This document shows, in pieces, positions 34,028 through 42,590 of a stretch of 64,000 bases of DNA. The position numbers and the translations under genes were made by a program. Numbering within the stretch: position 1 is the stretch's first letter; each line of letters starts with the position of its first letter. This DNA is from Methylorubrum aminovorans. GTDB taxonomy: Bacteria; Pseudomonadota; Alphaproteobacteria; Rhizobiales; Beijerinckiaceae. The notes under the pieces were generated by a model. It saw only the letters and a program-made list of their open reading frames with translations. It did not search any database and had not been told where the DNA came from. The stretch lies in assembly GCF_022179725.1 (NCBI RefSeq), contig NZ_BPRC01000001.1, positions 62,001-126,000 on the forward strand. Reading direction: 5' to 3'.

Positions 34028-34666
34028 ATGAGACCCGCCCCGGATCATTCCGAGCCTGACGCCGCGCGCAGCTTCGTGATCGACCCGGCCGCTGTCGAAG
34101 CGGCGCTGGCGGCGGGGGCGGATGCCCTGGTGTTCGAGATGTCACCGCCGCCGGGCGCGATCGCGGCTCTCAGGGCGCGCCGGCCGGGCCTGACGATCTA
34201 CGCCGCCCTCGACACGGCCGACGACCCGAGCCTCGAAGGCCTGATGGCGGAGCGACCGGACGGCGTGCTGCTGCGCGATGCCGGCTCCGGCCGCGACGTA
34301 GCCGCCCTCGGCGGCTGGCTCGCCGTCTGCGAGGCGCTGGCCGGCCTGGACGATGGTGCGACCGTCATCCTTGCCGCCATCGGCCATCCTCTCGGCGTAC
34401 TCGAGGCCCGCAGCTTCGCCGGGGCGAGCCCCCGGCTCGCCGGCCTTTCCCTCGACGGGACGGTGCTCGCCGCGAGCCTGCGGGAGGCGGGTGCGCTCGC
34501 CCAGGCGCGCGGCCTCGTCCATCTCGCCGCGGCGGCGGCGGGCGTGGCCGTCATCGAAGACATGACACTCGGCGGGGAAGGCTCACCCAAGGGACTTGCG
34601 ACAGCCACGCCGGATGGCTTCAGGTGGGTCGTGTCGCGGGCCCCGGCGCCCGACGGAACCGGGTGA
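34028..34666 (+). CDS. Degenerate HpcH/CitE-like (citrate lyase beta) protein
   Basis: 212-residue protein that follows the CitE/HpcH barrel pattern: AALAAGADALVFEM, RPDGVLLRDAGSGRDVAALGGWL and GVLEARSFAGASPRLAGLSLDGTVLAASL, ending with a segment like HLAAAAAGVAVIEDM. The usual LDLED acid motif reads VFEMSPP and the RxN substrate-binding motif reads IYAALDT, so the metal and CoA-ester sites look lost, and it is about 70 residues shorter than typical CitE. It probably does not perform the aldol cleavage. It precedes a GST gene by 37 bp and may share its transcript. The assignment rests on pattern only. Confidence 0.6.
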   Translation: MRPAPDHSEPDAARSFVIDPAAVEAALAAGADALVFEMSPPPGAIAALRARRPGLTIYAALDTADDPSLEGLMAERPDGVLLRDAGSGRDVAALGGWLAVCEALAGLDDGATVILAAIGHPLGVLEARSFAGASPRLAGLSLDGTVLAASLREAGALAQARGLVHLAAAAAGVAVIEDMTLGGEGSPKGLATATPDGFRWVVSRAPAPDGTG

Positions 34667-34703
34667 GGCATCCTTGCCCGCGAGCGGGACAAGAGAGGTT
34701 GGC

Positions 34704-35291
34704 ATGCTCACCGTCTACGGCGACCGCAAGTCGGGTAATTGCCTGAAGGTGGCCTGGGTCGCCGCCCGTCTCGGGATCGATCTCGATTGGCGCGAAATCG
34801 ACATCCTGAAGGGCGAGACCCGCACGCCCGACTTCCTCGCCCTCAACCCGGACGGGCGCGTGCCGACCCTGGTGCTGGAGGACGGGCGCAGCCTCGCCGA
34901 GTCGAACGCGATCATCGGCTACCTCGCCCGCGATTCCGGGCTGATCCCGGCGGATGCCTTCGCGCAGGCGAAGATGCGGCAATGGCTGTTCTGGGAGCAG
35001 TATAGTCACGAGCCCTACATCGCCGTGCGCCGGTTCCAGCTCCACTATCTCGGCCGCAACGAGGCAGAACTCGATCCGAAGCTGTTCGAGCGGGGTCACG
35101 CCGCACTGGCCCTGATGGAGGGCGCGCTGGCGGATCGGCCCTTCCTCGTCGGCTCCGATCTCAGCCTCGCCGACGTGGCGCTGGTGGCCTATACCCGCCT
35201 CGCGCACGAGGGCGGCTTCGACCTTGCGCCCTATCCGGCCTTGCGCGCCTGGATCGCCCGCGTCGAAGCCGGGCTCGGCATCACCGATTAA
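34704..35291 (+). CDS. Glutathione S-transferase
   Basis: 195-residue cytoplasmic GST. The thioredoxin-fold N-terminal domain (1-80) holds the candidate catalytic serine in YGDRKSGNCLK, GRVPTLVLEDG with its cis-proline, and the glutathione-binding ESNAIIGYLA. The helical C-terminal domain (90-195) has the N-capping motif SLADVALVAYTRLAHEGG. The start is the ATG at 34704, with GAGAGG 7 bp upstream. The short beta-type layout is common in Rhizobiales; the substrate is unknown. Confidence 0.93.
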   Translation: MLTVYGDRKSGNCLKVAWVAARLGIDLDWREIDILKGETRTPDFLALNPDGRVPTLVLEDGRSLAESNAIIGYLARDSGLIPADAFAQAKMRQWLFWEQYSHEPYIAVRRFQLHYLGRNEAELDPKLFERGHAALALMEGALADRPFLVGSDLSLADVALVAYTRLAHEGGFDLAPYPALRAWIARVEAGLGITD

Positions 35292-35426
35292 AGGCCCCAC
35301 CGCAGCGGCCCGCTCGACTTGCCTGTCCGCGAAGCCGAGCAGGCCCGCAAGGCCGATGATGTCGAGCAATCCGTGGAACGTCCCGCGCCCGGAACGAACC
35401 ACCGAGTGCCGGATCCGGTACGAGAC

Positions 35427-35446
35427 GGGGCGCCGATCGGCGCCCC
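35427..35446. terminator. Perfect 20-bp GC palindrome between convergent genes
   Basis: Self-complementary GGGGCGCCGATCGGCGCCCC between the GST gene (ends 35291) and the convergent glycine-zipper gene (ends 35457). It may serve as a two-way terminator, although no T-run flanks it. Confidence 0.4.
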
Positions 35447-35456
35447 AGTCCCCATG

Positions 35457-35738
35457 TCAGTACCGGTAATCCCGGCGCGGATAGGCCTGTCCTGCGCCGT
35501 AGCCCGCCCCGCGGGGCTGGACACGGGAGCCGTAGTCGATTTCACGCCGTGCGCGGCGGTTGGCCAGGGCTCGTCCGGCCAGACAGCCGGCCACGGCGCC
35601 GACCACGCCGCGCTCGGCCAGATAGTGGCCGGCGACGCCGCCGATGATCGCGCCCTTGATGCAGCCTTTGGCCTCCGCCGTCCCGACGCTGAGCAGCGTC
35701 ATCACCGTCAGCATCGATGCCGTCGCAAGAACTCGCAT
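35457..35738 (-). CDS. Small glycine-zipper secreted/envelope protein
   Basis: 93-residue protein. A signal peptide covers residues 1-23 (VMTLLSVGTAEA-KG), followed by a glycine-zipper hydrophobic hairpin (GAIIGGVAGHYLAERGVVGAVAGCLAG) as in 17-kDa/Rickettsia-type 2TM envelope proteins, then an arginine/tyrosine-rich tail (SRVQPRGAGYGAGQAYPRRDYRY). The start is the ATG at 35738, with GGGAGGAACGGC just upstream. Likely an envelope-associated protein; function unknown. Confidence 0.8.
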   Translation of the reverse strand: MRVLATASMLTVMTLLSVGTAEAKGCIKGAIIGGVAGHYLAERGVVGAVAGCLAGRALANRRARREIDYGSRVQPRGAGYGAGQAYPRRDYRY

Positions 35739-35889
35739 GCCGTTCCTCCCACCTCGTGGCGTGAGAAACGGCGCTGTGCCCGGTCGCGTTCCGCGCCGCC
35801 GCGGAGGCTGCACGGGCCGTTCTCGGTGAGATCGAGACCGTCGAACGACGATCAGGCCTCGGCGGCTCGGAAGGCCGTCCGCTTTACCC

Positions 35890-36498
35890 TCAGCCGCCAC
35901 CCTTCGGCCGTCGCAGCTCGAAGCGGTTCTCGGACTCGGTGGTGAAATAGTCGAAATAGCCGCCGCGCAGGATCGGGCGCATTGCCCCCGTATCGACCCG
36001 GCCGTCCTTCACGAAGCGATCGTCGACGTAGATCGAGACCACCTGCCCGATCACCATGAAGTTCGCCGGCTCGCCGCCGCCGAGCGGCACCAGCGGAACG
36101 GTCTGGAGCCATTTGCACTCGATCGCCGCAGGCGATTCCGCGACGCGCGGCGGGCGCACGCGAAGCGAGGGCGCGGGGGTGAGCCCGGCAAAGCCGAACT
36201 CGCTCTCGCCCCGCGCCAGCGGCGCCGATGTGGCGTTGACGGCCTCGCGCAGGTCGAAGGTGGCGAGGCTGCAGACGAACTCGCCGCCCTCTTCCGCGAA
36301 CGTCATCGCGTCCTTGCGGCCGGATGATGAGAACATCACCATGTCGGGCTCGCCGCCGACGGCGTTGAAGAAGGAGTAGGGCGCAAGGTTCACCCGGCCC
36401 GCCCGGTCCATGGCGCTGATCCAGCCGATCGGGCGCGGGGCGACGATGGCTTTGAGCGGATTGTGCGGCAGGCTGGGTTTATCGGCCTCGTAATGCAT
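35890..36498 (-). CDS. Flavin reductase family protein (FMN-binding split barrel)
   Basis: 202-residue protein of the flavin reductase-like split-barrel family. N-terminal APRPIGWISAMDRAGRVNLAPYSFFNAV (about residues 20-47) binds FMN in the family, and VCSLATFDLREAVNATSAP follows. Members reduce flavins with NAD(P)H or act as the FMN-binding partner of oxygenases. It lies 7 bp after the nitroreductase-like gene on the same strand, so the two flavin proteins are probably cotranscribed. The substrate is unknown. Confidence 0.9.
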   Translation of the reverse strand: MHYEADKPSLPHNPLKAIVAPRPIGWISAMDRAGRVNLAPYSFFNAVGGEPDMVMFSSSGRKDAMTFAEEGGEFVCSLATFDLREAVNATSAPLARGESEFGFAGLTPAPSLRVRPPRVAESPAAIECKWLQTVPLVPLGGGEPANFMVIGQVVSIYVDDRFVKDGRVDTGAMRPILRGGYFDYFTTESENRFELRRPKGGG

Positions 36499-36505
36499 GG
36501 GGGCC

Positions 36506-37093
36506 TCAGAGCCGCGTGACGATCTGCGCGAGGTCCGGCCGCGGCCGGTCGGAGGGCACCTCCCGCGCCCGGCCGATATGGATGAAGCCGGCGATCCGCT
36601 CGGCCGGGTCGAGGCCGAGCGCGTCGAGCACCCGGCGGTCGTAGGCGAACCACTCGGTGAGCCAGGAGGTCGCGTAGCCCGCGGCGTTGGCCGCCACCAC
36701 GAGGTTCATGCAGACGGCGCCGGCCGAGAGCACCTGCTCCCATTCGGGGATCTTCACGTGCGGCCCGGCGCGGGAGACGACGCCCACCACGACCGGCGCG
36801 TGGGCCAGCCGCTGCCGCTCCTGGGCGCGCCGCTTCTCATCGGCTTGCGGAAAATCCGCGAGAAACGTCCGCTCGATGAGGGCGCCGACGCGCTCGCGCG
36901 CCTCGCCCTCGATCACGAGGAAGCGCCAGGGGCTGAGCTTCCCATGGTCGGGCACCCGCGCGGCGATCGCGAGCCAGCCATCGAGGTCTTCCGGCGTGGG
37001 GCCGGGTCCGTCGAGCAGCATCGGCGGCACCGAGCGGCGGGTGCGCAGCAGGTCGAGGGTGCTTCCGTCGGCGGTGTCTCGAATCTCGGTCAT
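36506..37093 (-). CDS. Nitroreductase family protein
   Basis: 195-residue FMN-dependent oxidoreductase of the nitroreductase fold. FMN-binding RTRRSVPPML near the N-terminus, RVPDHGKLSPWRFLVIEG (about residues 46-63) and GAVCMNLVVAANAAGYATSWLTE (about 127-149) are typical of the YdjA-like subgroup. The start is the ATG at 37093 (MTEIRDT). It is followed closely by the flavin reductase gene and is divergent from a secreted hypothetical. Electron acceptor unknown. Confidence 0.9.
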   Translation of the reverse strand: MTEIRDTADGSTLDLLRTRRSVPPMLLDGPGPTPEDLDGWLAIAARVPDHGKLSPWRFLVIEGEARERVGALIERTFLADFPQADEKRRAQERQRLAHAPVVVGVVSRAGPHVKIPEWEQVLSAGAVCMNLVVAANAAGYATSWLTEWFAYDRRVLDALGLDPAERIAGFIHIGRAREVPSDRPRPDLAQIVTRL

Positions 37094-37239
37094 GGACAAT
37101 CCGCGTGCAGGGGCTGAAGGATGCGGGCATTCGCAACACGACCGCCATGCCGCCGCCACGGTCGGGTTTCAAGAGCGCGAAGGTGCCGAGTTGGTGCTTG
37201 AGATGGCCTCCGGCGAGGCGAGCGGAAGGATCGGGGACG

Positions 37240-38160
37240 ATGGGACGCGGGTCCGCAGGCTGCACGATCATCGCCTCGGCCGTCTCCCTGGCCGCCCTCC
37301 TCACGGCCGCGCCGGTCGCCGCGCAGGCGCCGTCGCCGTTCGGGCCGGGCCTGCCCTCGCCGGGCGTGACCGGGCCGATGCTGCCCCCGCCCGCGGCCGA
37401 GGGCGAGGCGGACCTCACGCTCTCGGCGGTCTTCGTCGGCGCGAACGGACCGATCCGCTCTGGCCTGACCTGGCGCATCTACGGGGAGAATGGCGACGGC
37501 ACCCGCCCCGCCATCGTCGCCCGCTCGAACGATCCCGCCCCGACCTTCAAGCTCGCGGCCGGCGCCTACGTCGCCACCGTCACCTACGGCTACGCCAGCG
37601 CCTCGAAGCGGATCACTATGGCGGGCACCGCCAACACGGATCAGCTCCGCGTCGCGGCGGGCGCGCTCAAGCTGTCGGGCGCGGTCGGCGACCAGAAGAT
37701 TCCGGGCAATCAGCTCGGCTTCTCGGTCTACGTGCCGATCGGGACGAATTCGGAAGGACGCCTCGTGCGCAGCGGCATCAAGGCCGGCGAGATCGTCCGC
37801 CTGCCCGAGGGCACCTATCACGTCGTGTCGAGCTACGGCGATTCGAACGCGATCCAGCGTGCCGATCTCCGGGTCGAGAACGGCAAGGTCACGGACGCGA
37901 CCATGAACCACCGCGCCGCCACCGTGACCCTGAAGCTCGTGGCCGCTCCCGGCTCCGAGGCGTTCGCCGGCACCGCCTTCAGCGTGCTGACGCCTGGTGG
38001 CGACACGATCCGCGAGGCGATCGGGGCCTTCCCCTCTGTGACGCTGGCGGAGGGCGACTACGTGCTGATCGCCCGGCATGACGGGCAGGTCTTCACCCGC
38101 GAGTTCAAGGTGGAGAGCGGGATGGACCGCGACATCGAAGTCGTCGCCAAAGGAAGCTGA
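37240..38160 (+). CDS. Secreted protein with repeated beta-sandwich-like units
   Basis: 306-residue exported protein. A signal peptide ends near residue 30 (TAAPVAAQ-AP). Three or so units with the pattern 'L.AGxYVATVTYG' / 'LPEGTYHVVSSYGDSNAIQRADLRVENGKVTD' / 'LAEGDYVLIARHDGQVFTREFKVESG' recur, as in carboxypeptidase-regulatory or Ig-like beta-sandwich folds. The start is the ATG at 37240, preceded by GGGG. The next gene starts 6 bp after its stop, so they form an operon. I do not recognise the exact family; a structural or surface role is a guess. Confidence 0.78.
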   Translation: MGRGSAGCTIIASAVSLAALLTAAPVAAQAPSPFGPGLPSPGVTGPMLPPPAAEGEADLTLSAVFVGANGPIRSGLTWRIYGENGDGTRPAIVARSNDPAPTFKLAAGAYVATVTYGYASASKRITMAGTANTDQLRVAAGALKLSGAVGDQKIPGNQLGFSVYVPIGTNSEGRLVRSGIKAGEIVRLPEGTYHVVSSYGDSNAIQRADLRVENGKVTDATMNHRAATVTLKLVAAPGSEAFAGTAFSVLTPGGDTIREAIGAFPSVTLAEGDYVLIARHDGQVFTREFKVESGMDRDIEVVAKGS

Positions 38161-38166
38161 AGCCCG

Positions 38167-38559
38167 ATGCGTCTGCGCAAGACCGCCCTGACGGCCCTCC
38201 TGATCCTGTCCGGCCTGCGCGGGGCGGAGGCGCAGACCGTCGTGGACGGTTCGGAGGCCGGTGTCGGAGCGGAGGCGGCGCACACCGCGCTGAGCCTGAT
38301 CGAGCAGCAGATGCGCGATCCTGAGGCTCGGGTCGCCGGCCTGCGGATCGGCCGGGCCGGGGCGCTCTGCGGCACGGTCGATGTGAGGAACCGCATGGGC
38401 GCCTATACCGGCCCCCGCCCGTTCGTCGCCGATCTCTCCGAAAAATTTCTCGGGCGCCTGCCCGAGGGGCCGGAACTGCGCAGCCCCGGCTCCATGGTGG
38501 CGTTCCGGGCCATGGAGCGGGCGCGGGCGCTGTTCGAGGCGAACTGCACTGCCGGCTGA
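38167..38559 (+). CDS. Small secreted hypothetical protein
   Basis: 130-residue protein with a signal peptide ending near residue 22 (LRGAEA-QT). The mature part has two cysteines (ALCGTVD and EANCTAG), which could form a disulfide, and a GRAGALCGTVDVRNRMGAYTGPRPFVAD stretch seen in small Rhizobiales exported proteins. It follows the previous secreted-protein gene after 6 bp, which suggests they act together. Function unknown. Confidence 0.75.
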   Translation: MRLRKTALTALLILSGLRGAEAQTVVDGSEAGVGAEAAHTALSLIEQQMRDPEARVAGLRIGRAGALCGTVDVRNRMGAYTGPRPFVADLSEKFLGRLPEGPELRSPGSMVAFRAMERARALFEANCTAG

Positions 38560-38565
38560 GTCGGC

Positions 38566-38697
38566 TCAGGCGAACGGCACGATCAGCGGCAGCGCTAGCA
38601 CGGCGCCGAGGGCCAGGACGAGGACGTCCCGCAGGCGCCGGCCGAGCCAGGCTCGGGTGCCGGGTTGGCGCGAATGGGTGTCTTCTGAAAGCGTCAT
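38566..38697 (-). CDS. 43-residue single-helix membrane peptide
   Basis: Very short protein: a polar N-terminus (MTLSEDTHSRQPGTRAWLGRR) and one C-terminal hydrophobic helix (about residues 24-41, ending LPLIVPFA). It is divergent from the MocR gene and convergent with the previous gene. The composition fits a tail-anchored membrane peptide. GGGAC stands about 10 bp upstream as a possible ribosome site. Being short, it is only moderately supported. Confidence 0.5.
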   Translation of the reverse strand: MTLSEDTHSRQPGTRAWLGRRLRDVLVLALGAVLALPLIVPFA

Positions 38698-38822
38698 GGT
38701 CTGTGTCCCGTCTCTCGGTGGCTCCGATATGAGACGATTGCCGCTTCTCCGACAGGGACGGTTGCGGTACGATTTCGACGAACTGTCCAGGACGAACGCC
38801 GGTACAGTTCGGAGGGACAATC

Positions 38823-40217
38823 ATGACGGTGACGGTCGCGGAGCCGGCCCTCTCGCGGGTCGAGACGGTGATGCGCGCCATCGAAGCGCGGATCGAGGGC
38901 CGGGCGCTCGGACCCGGCGCTCGGCTGCCGTCGGTGCGAGGGCTGGCCGAGAGCATGCAGGTCTCCAAATCGACCGTGGTCGAGGCCTATGACCGGCTGG
39001 CGGCGCGCGGTGCCATCCTCTCCCGGCCGGGCTCCGGCTTCTTCGTCTCCGCCCGGCCGGAGCCGCTCTCCCTCGCCGCGATCGGGCCACGGCTCGACCG
39101 GGCGGTCGATCCGGTCTGGATCACCCGGCAGTCGCTGGAGGCGCGGCCGGACTCATTGAGGCCCGGCTGCGGCTGGCTTCCGCCGGATTGGCTGCCGGAG
39201 GCGGAGTTGCGTCGGGCGCTACGCCAGGTCGCGCGGCAGAGCGATGCGGTGATGTTCTACGACACGCCGCAGGGCCACGCGCCGCTCCGCCAGCATCTCG
39301 CCCTGCGGCTGACCGAGCGCGGCATCCGCGCCCATCCCGACCAGCTTGTGCTGACCGATTCGGTCACCCATGCCCTCGATCTCATCATCCGCTTCCTCGC
39401 CGAGCCCGGCGACACGGTGCTGCTCGACGATCCCTGCTACTTCTCGTTCCAGGCGCTCGCCCGCGCCCACCGCTTGCAGATGGTCGGTGTGCCGTTCGGG
39501 CCGGAGGGACCGGATCTCGCCGCCTTCGAGGCGGCGCTGAACGAGCACAAGCCCCGCTTCTACATCACCAATTCCGGCCTCCAGAACCCCACCGGCGCCA
39601 CGTTGAGCCCGGTCGCCGTCCACCGCATCCTGCGGCTGGCCGAGATGCACGGCACGCTCATCGTCGAGGACGACGCCTACGCCGATTTCGAGGCCGAGCC
39701 GGGTCCGCGGCTCGCCGGCTTCGACGGCCTCGACCGGGTGATCCATGTCGGCGGCTTCTCGAAGACGATCTCGACCGGCGCCCGTGTCGGCGCGATCGCG
39801 ATCCGCGACGACTGGGTCGAGCGCCTCGTCGATCTCAAGCTCGCGGTCTCGCTCAGCGACAACCATCTCACCGCGGCCACCGTCCACCGCTTCCTCGCGG
39901 AGGGCAGCTATCGCCACCACGTCGATGCCATGCGCACCCGGCTGGCGGAGGCCCGCGGCACGGTGGTGCGGCGGCTCGCCGAGGTCGGCGTCGCGGTGCC
40001 GTTCGTGCCGACGGGGGGCATGTTCCTCTGGGGGCGCCTGCCGGACGGACTCGACGCGACCGAGGTCTCCCGCCGTGCGCTCGCCCGCGGCGTGGTGCTG
40101 GCGCCGGGCAACGTCTTCTCGCTGAGCCAGGGCGCCGCCGACGCCATGCGCTTCAACGTGGCGCAATGCGCCGACCCGCGGGTGTTTTCGGAACTGGCGC
40201 GGGCGATGAAGGGATAG
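38823..40217 (+). CDS. MocR/PdxR-type GntR regulator with aminotransferase domain
   Basis: 464-residue regulator. A GntR winged helix (about residues 15-80: LGPGARLPSVRGLAESMQVSKSTVVEAYDRLAARGAI) is joined to a fold-type I aminotransferase domain (about 100-460) with LTDSVTHALDLIIRFLAEPGDTVLLDDPCYFSF, and K314 in GGFSKTISTGARVG as the PLP lysine. MocR proteins usually control a divergent neighbour; here that would be the 43-residue membrane peptide. The effector and target are unknown. The start is the ATG at 38823 with GAGGGAC close upstream. Confidence 0.93.
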   Translation: MTVTVAEPALSRVETVMRAIEARIEGRALGPGARLPSVRGLAESMQVSKSTVVEAYDRLAARGAILSRPGSGFFVSARPEPLSLAAIGPRLDRAVDPVWITRQSLEARPDSLRPGCGWLPPDWLPEAELRRALRQVARQSDAVMFYDTPQGHAPLRQHLALRLTERGIRAHPDQLVLTDSVTHALDLIIRFLAEPGDTVLLDDPCYFSFQALARAHRLQMVGVPFGPEGPDLAAFEAALNEHKPRFYITNSGLQNPTGATLSPVAVHRILRLAEMHGTLIVEDDAYADFEAEPGPRLAGFDGLDRVIHVGGFSKTISTGARVGAIAIRDDWVERLVDLKLAVSLSDNHLTAATVHRFLAEGSYRHHVDAMRTRLAEARGTVVRRLAEVGVAVPFVPTGGMFLWGRLPDGLDATEVSRRALARGVVLAPGNVFSLSQGAADAMRFNVAQCADPRVFSELARAMKG

Positions 40218-40288
40218 ACGGTTCGCCTGCAAGCCGAGTCTTAAGCTTTCTCGCCTATCCCAGGACGCGCGGAGTTCAGGGACAGGCG

Positions 40289-42589
40289 ATGGCGTTCGTC
40301 GGGACATCTCGGGAGCGGGAGCAGGACGGCTTGTCCCTCCCTCCAGCGGTTCGCATCGCCGGCCGTATCGGTCTCGTCGGCCTGTTTTCCGGAACGCTCG
40401 GCCTCGCGGCTGTGCTTCTGTTCAGCCTGCAGCCGATGTTCACCAAGCGTGTCTTGCCGATCCTCGGCGGCTCGCCCGCCGTGTGGTCGGTGGCGATGGT
40501 CGTGTTCCAGGCCCTGCTGCTGGCCGGCTACGCCTACGCGCACGCGCTGACACGCTAGCTTCGACCGCAGGCGGCGCTGGCCACGCACATTCTCGTGCTG
40601 CTGACCGGCTTCCTCTTCCTGCCGGTCACCGTGGCCGCGGGATTCGGGGCGCCACCGGCCGAGGGCGAGGCGCTCTGGCTCGTCGGCCTGTTCCTCGCCT
40701 CGATCGGGCTGCCGTTCTTCGCGCTGTCCGCGAGCGCCCCTCTTCTCCAGGCATGGTTCGCCCGTTCGGGCCATGCGCGCAGTGCCGACCCGTACTTCCT
40801 CTACCGCGCCTCGAATGCCGGCTCATTCATCGCGCTCCTGGCCTATCCATTGCTGGTCGAGCCCCTCCTCGGCCTCGACGCACAGGCCCGGCTTTGGTCA
40901 CTGGGTTACGCTGTTCTGACCTGCGCCGTGCTGGCCTGCGGCTTGCGCCTGAGCAATAGATCGCCCGCTGCCTCGACCGCCGATGGTGGAAGTACCGATT
41001 ACCCGAGCGCGGGTCGCCGACTAGCCTGGATCGGTCTTTCGGCGGTGCCGTCGGGTCTGCTGGTCGCAACGACCGCCCACATTTCGACGGACGTCGCGGC
41101 GATTCCGCTGATCTGGGTCGTTCCGCTCGCGCTCTACCTCGCGAGCTTCATCCTCGCCTTTCGTCCCTCACGCCCGGAGCGCGCTTGGCTGGGCTCGGTG
41201 CTCAGTGTGCTGCAGATCGCAGGTACGGCCGTCGCTTTCGGCGCGATGTTCATCGGGCACACGTCGTTTCTGTTCGACCTCGGCGTGACCCTCGGCCTGC
41301 TCCTCGTCAACGCCCTGATCGCCCACGGTTCCGTCTATGCCCTGCGGCCCTCCGCGGCCCGGCTCACCGAATTCTACCTCTGCACCTCTCTGGGCGGCGT
41401 CATCGGCGGCATCTTCGCCGCGCTTGTGGCGCCGGTCATCTTCTCCGGCGTGCACGAGTATCCGCTTCTTCTCGCCGCCGCCTTGCTATGTCGGCCCGCC
41501 ATCGTATCCGGCACGTTCCGAGCGGTGGCCGGAGGAGCAGCCCGCACCATCGTGATCGTGGTCTGTGCCGTCCTTGCGGCAATGCTGGCCACCATCGCGG
41601 GGGGCCCTTCGTTCGGGAAGGGCACGCTGCTGATCAGTCTTCTGCTCTGCTTCGCGACGACGTGGCGTAGCTCGATCCGGTTTGCGCTGATGGGAAGTGC
41701 CGTTGGTGCCGTCGCCGTCCTGTTTCAGCTCACGGCCTCAACTGACGCTGGGCAGTACCGCAGCTTCTTCGGCCTCCACCGTCTCCAAACCACGCCGGAC
41801 GGACGCTACCGCGTCCTTGCGCACGGCACGACCATTCACGGCGCCATGCGACTGCGCGAGGACGACGGCACGCCGAGCATCGGACGCCCTGTGCCGGCCA
41901 CCTACTACGCCCCCGGCGGGCCGCTCTCGAATGTGTTCGAGATCAGCCGACGGGTTAACGGAGCGACCCCAGTGGTTTCCGTGGTCGGGCTCGGAGCCGG
42001 TAGCCTTGCCTGCTATGCGCGCGCTGGCGAGACGTGGTCGTTCTACGAGATCGACCCGGTGGTGATTCGCTTTGCCCGGGACGCGAAGCTCTTCCGATTT
42101 CTGTCCGAATGTGCTCCCGAGGCCCAGACTGTCCAAGGCGATGCGCGTCTAACCCTCGCTGACCGGATCGGACAGGCGCGGATCCTGATTATCGACGCCT
42201 TCTCCTCGGATGCGATCCCGGTCCATCTCCTGACCAGCGAGGCGCTTGCCGTGTACCTTGCCCATCTCGACCAACACGGTCTGCTCGCATTTCACATCAG
42301 CAACCGTCACTTTGACCTGCGGCAGGTTTTGGCACGGCTGGCGGCTGAGCGGGAATTGACTCTGCTGGCGCGCATGGAATCGTCCCAGGGGAAGGACGTC
42401 CAGATCGAGCGGACGAAATCCAGCGTCGTCCTGATGACGCGCGATCCTGCGACGATACGCGAGGCACAGGATCTAGGCTGGAGCGTGGTCGCGCCCGATA
42501 TGTCCCGTCGGCCCTGGAGCGACGATTACGCCAACGCTCTGGAAGCGATGCGCGACCGTTGGCGCGCACCGCTCCCGGCGACGCCCTGA
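40289..42589 (+). pseudogene. Membrane spermidine-synthase-like protein interrupted by an in-frame TAG
   Basis: One frame runs from the ATG at 40289 (MAFVGTSRERE) to 42589, broken only by a TAG at 40556-40558, after codon 89. Upstream of the TAG are two hydrophobic helices (GLFSGTLGLAAVLLFSLQPMF, VWSVAMVVFQALLLAGYAYAHALTR); downstream the sequence goes on in the same frame (LRPQAALATHILVLLTGFLF). The C-terminal part carries a spermidine-synthase-like methyltransferase fold (VVSVVGLGAGSLACYA, FYEIDP, LIIDAFSSDAIPVHLLTSEAL). Related fused membrane spermidine synthases have no break here. A nonsense mutation, a sequencing error or a restart at an internal codon are the options. Confidence 0.8.
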
Positions 42590-42590
42590 A

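Noticed and set aside
40556..40558. TAG as a recoded amino acid codon (pyrrolysine-like)
   Set aside because: No matching tRNA or synthetase is seen and the organism group is not known to use it; a nonsense change or base-call error is simpler.
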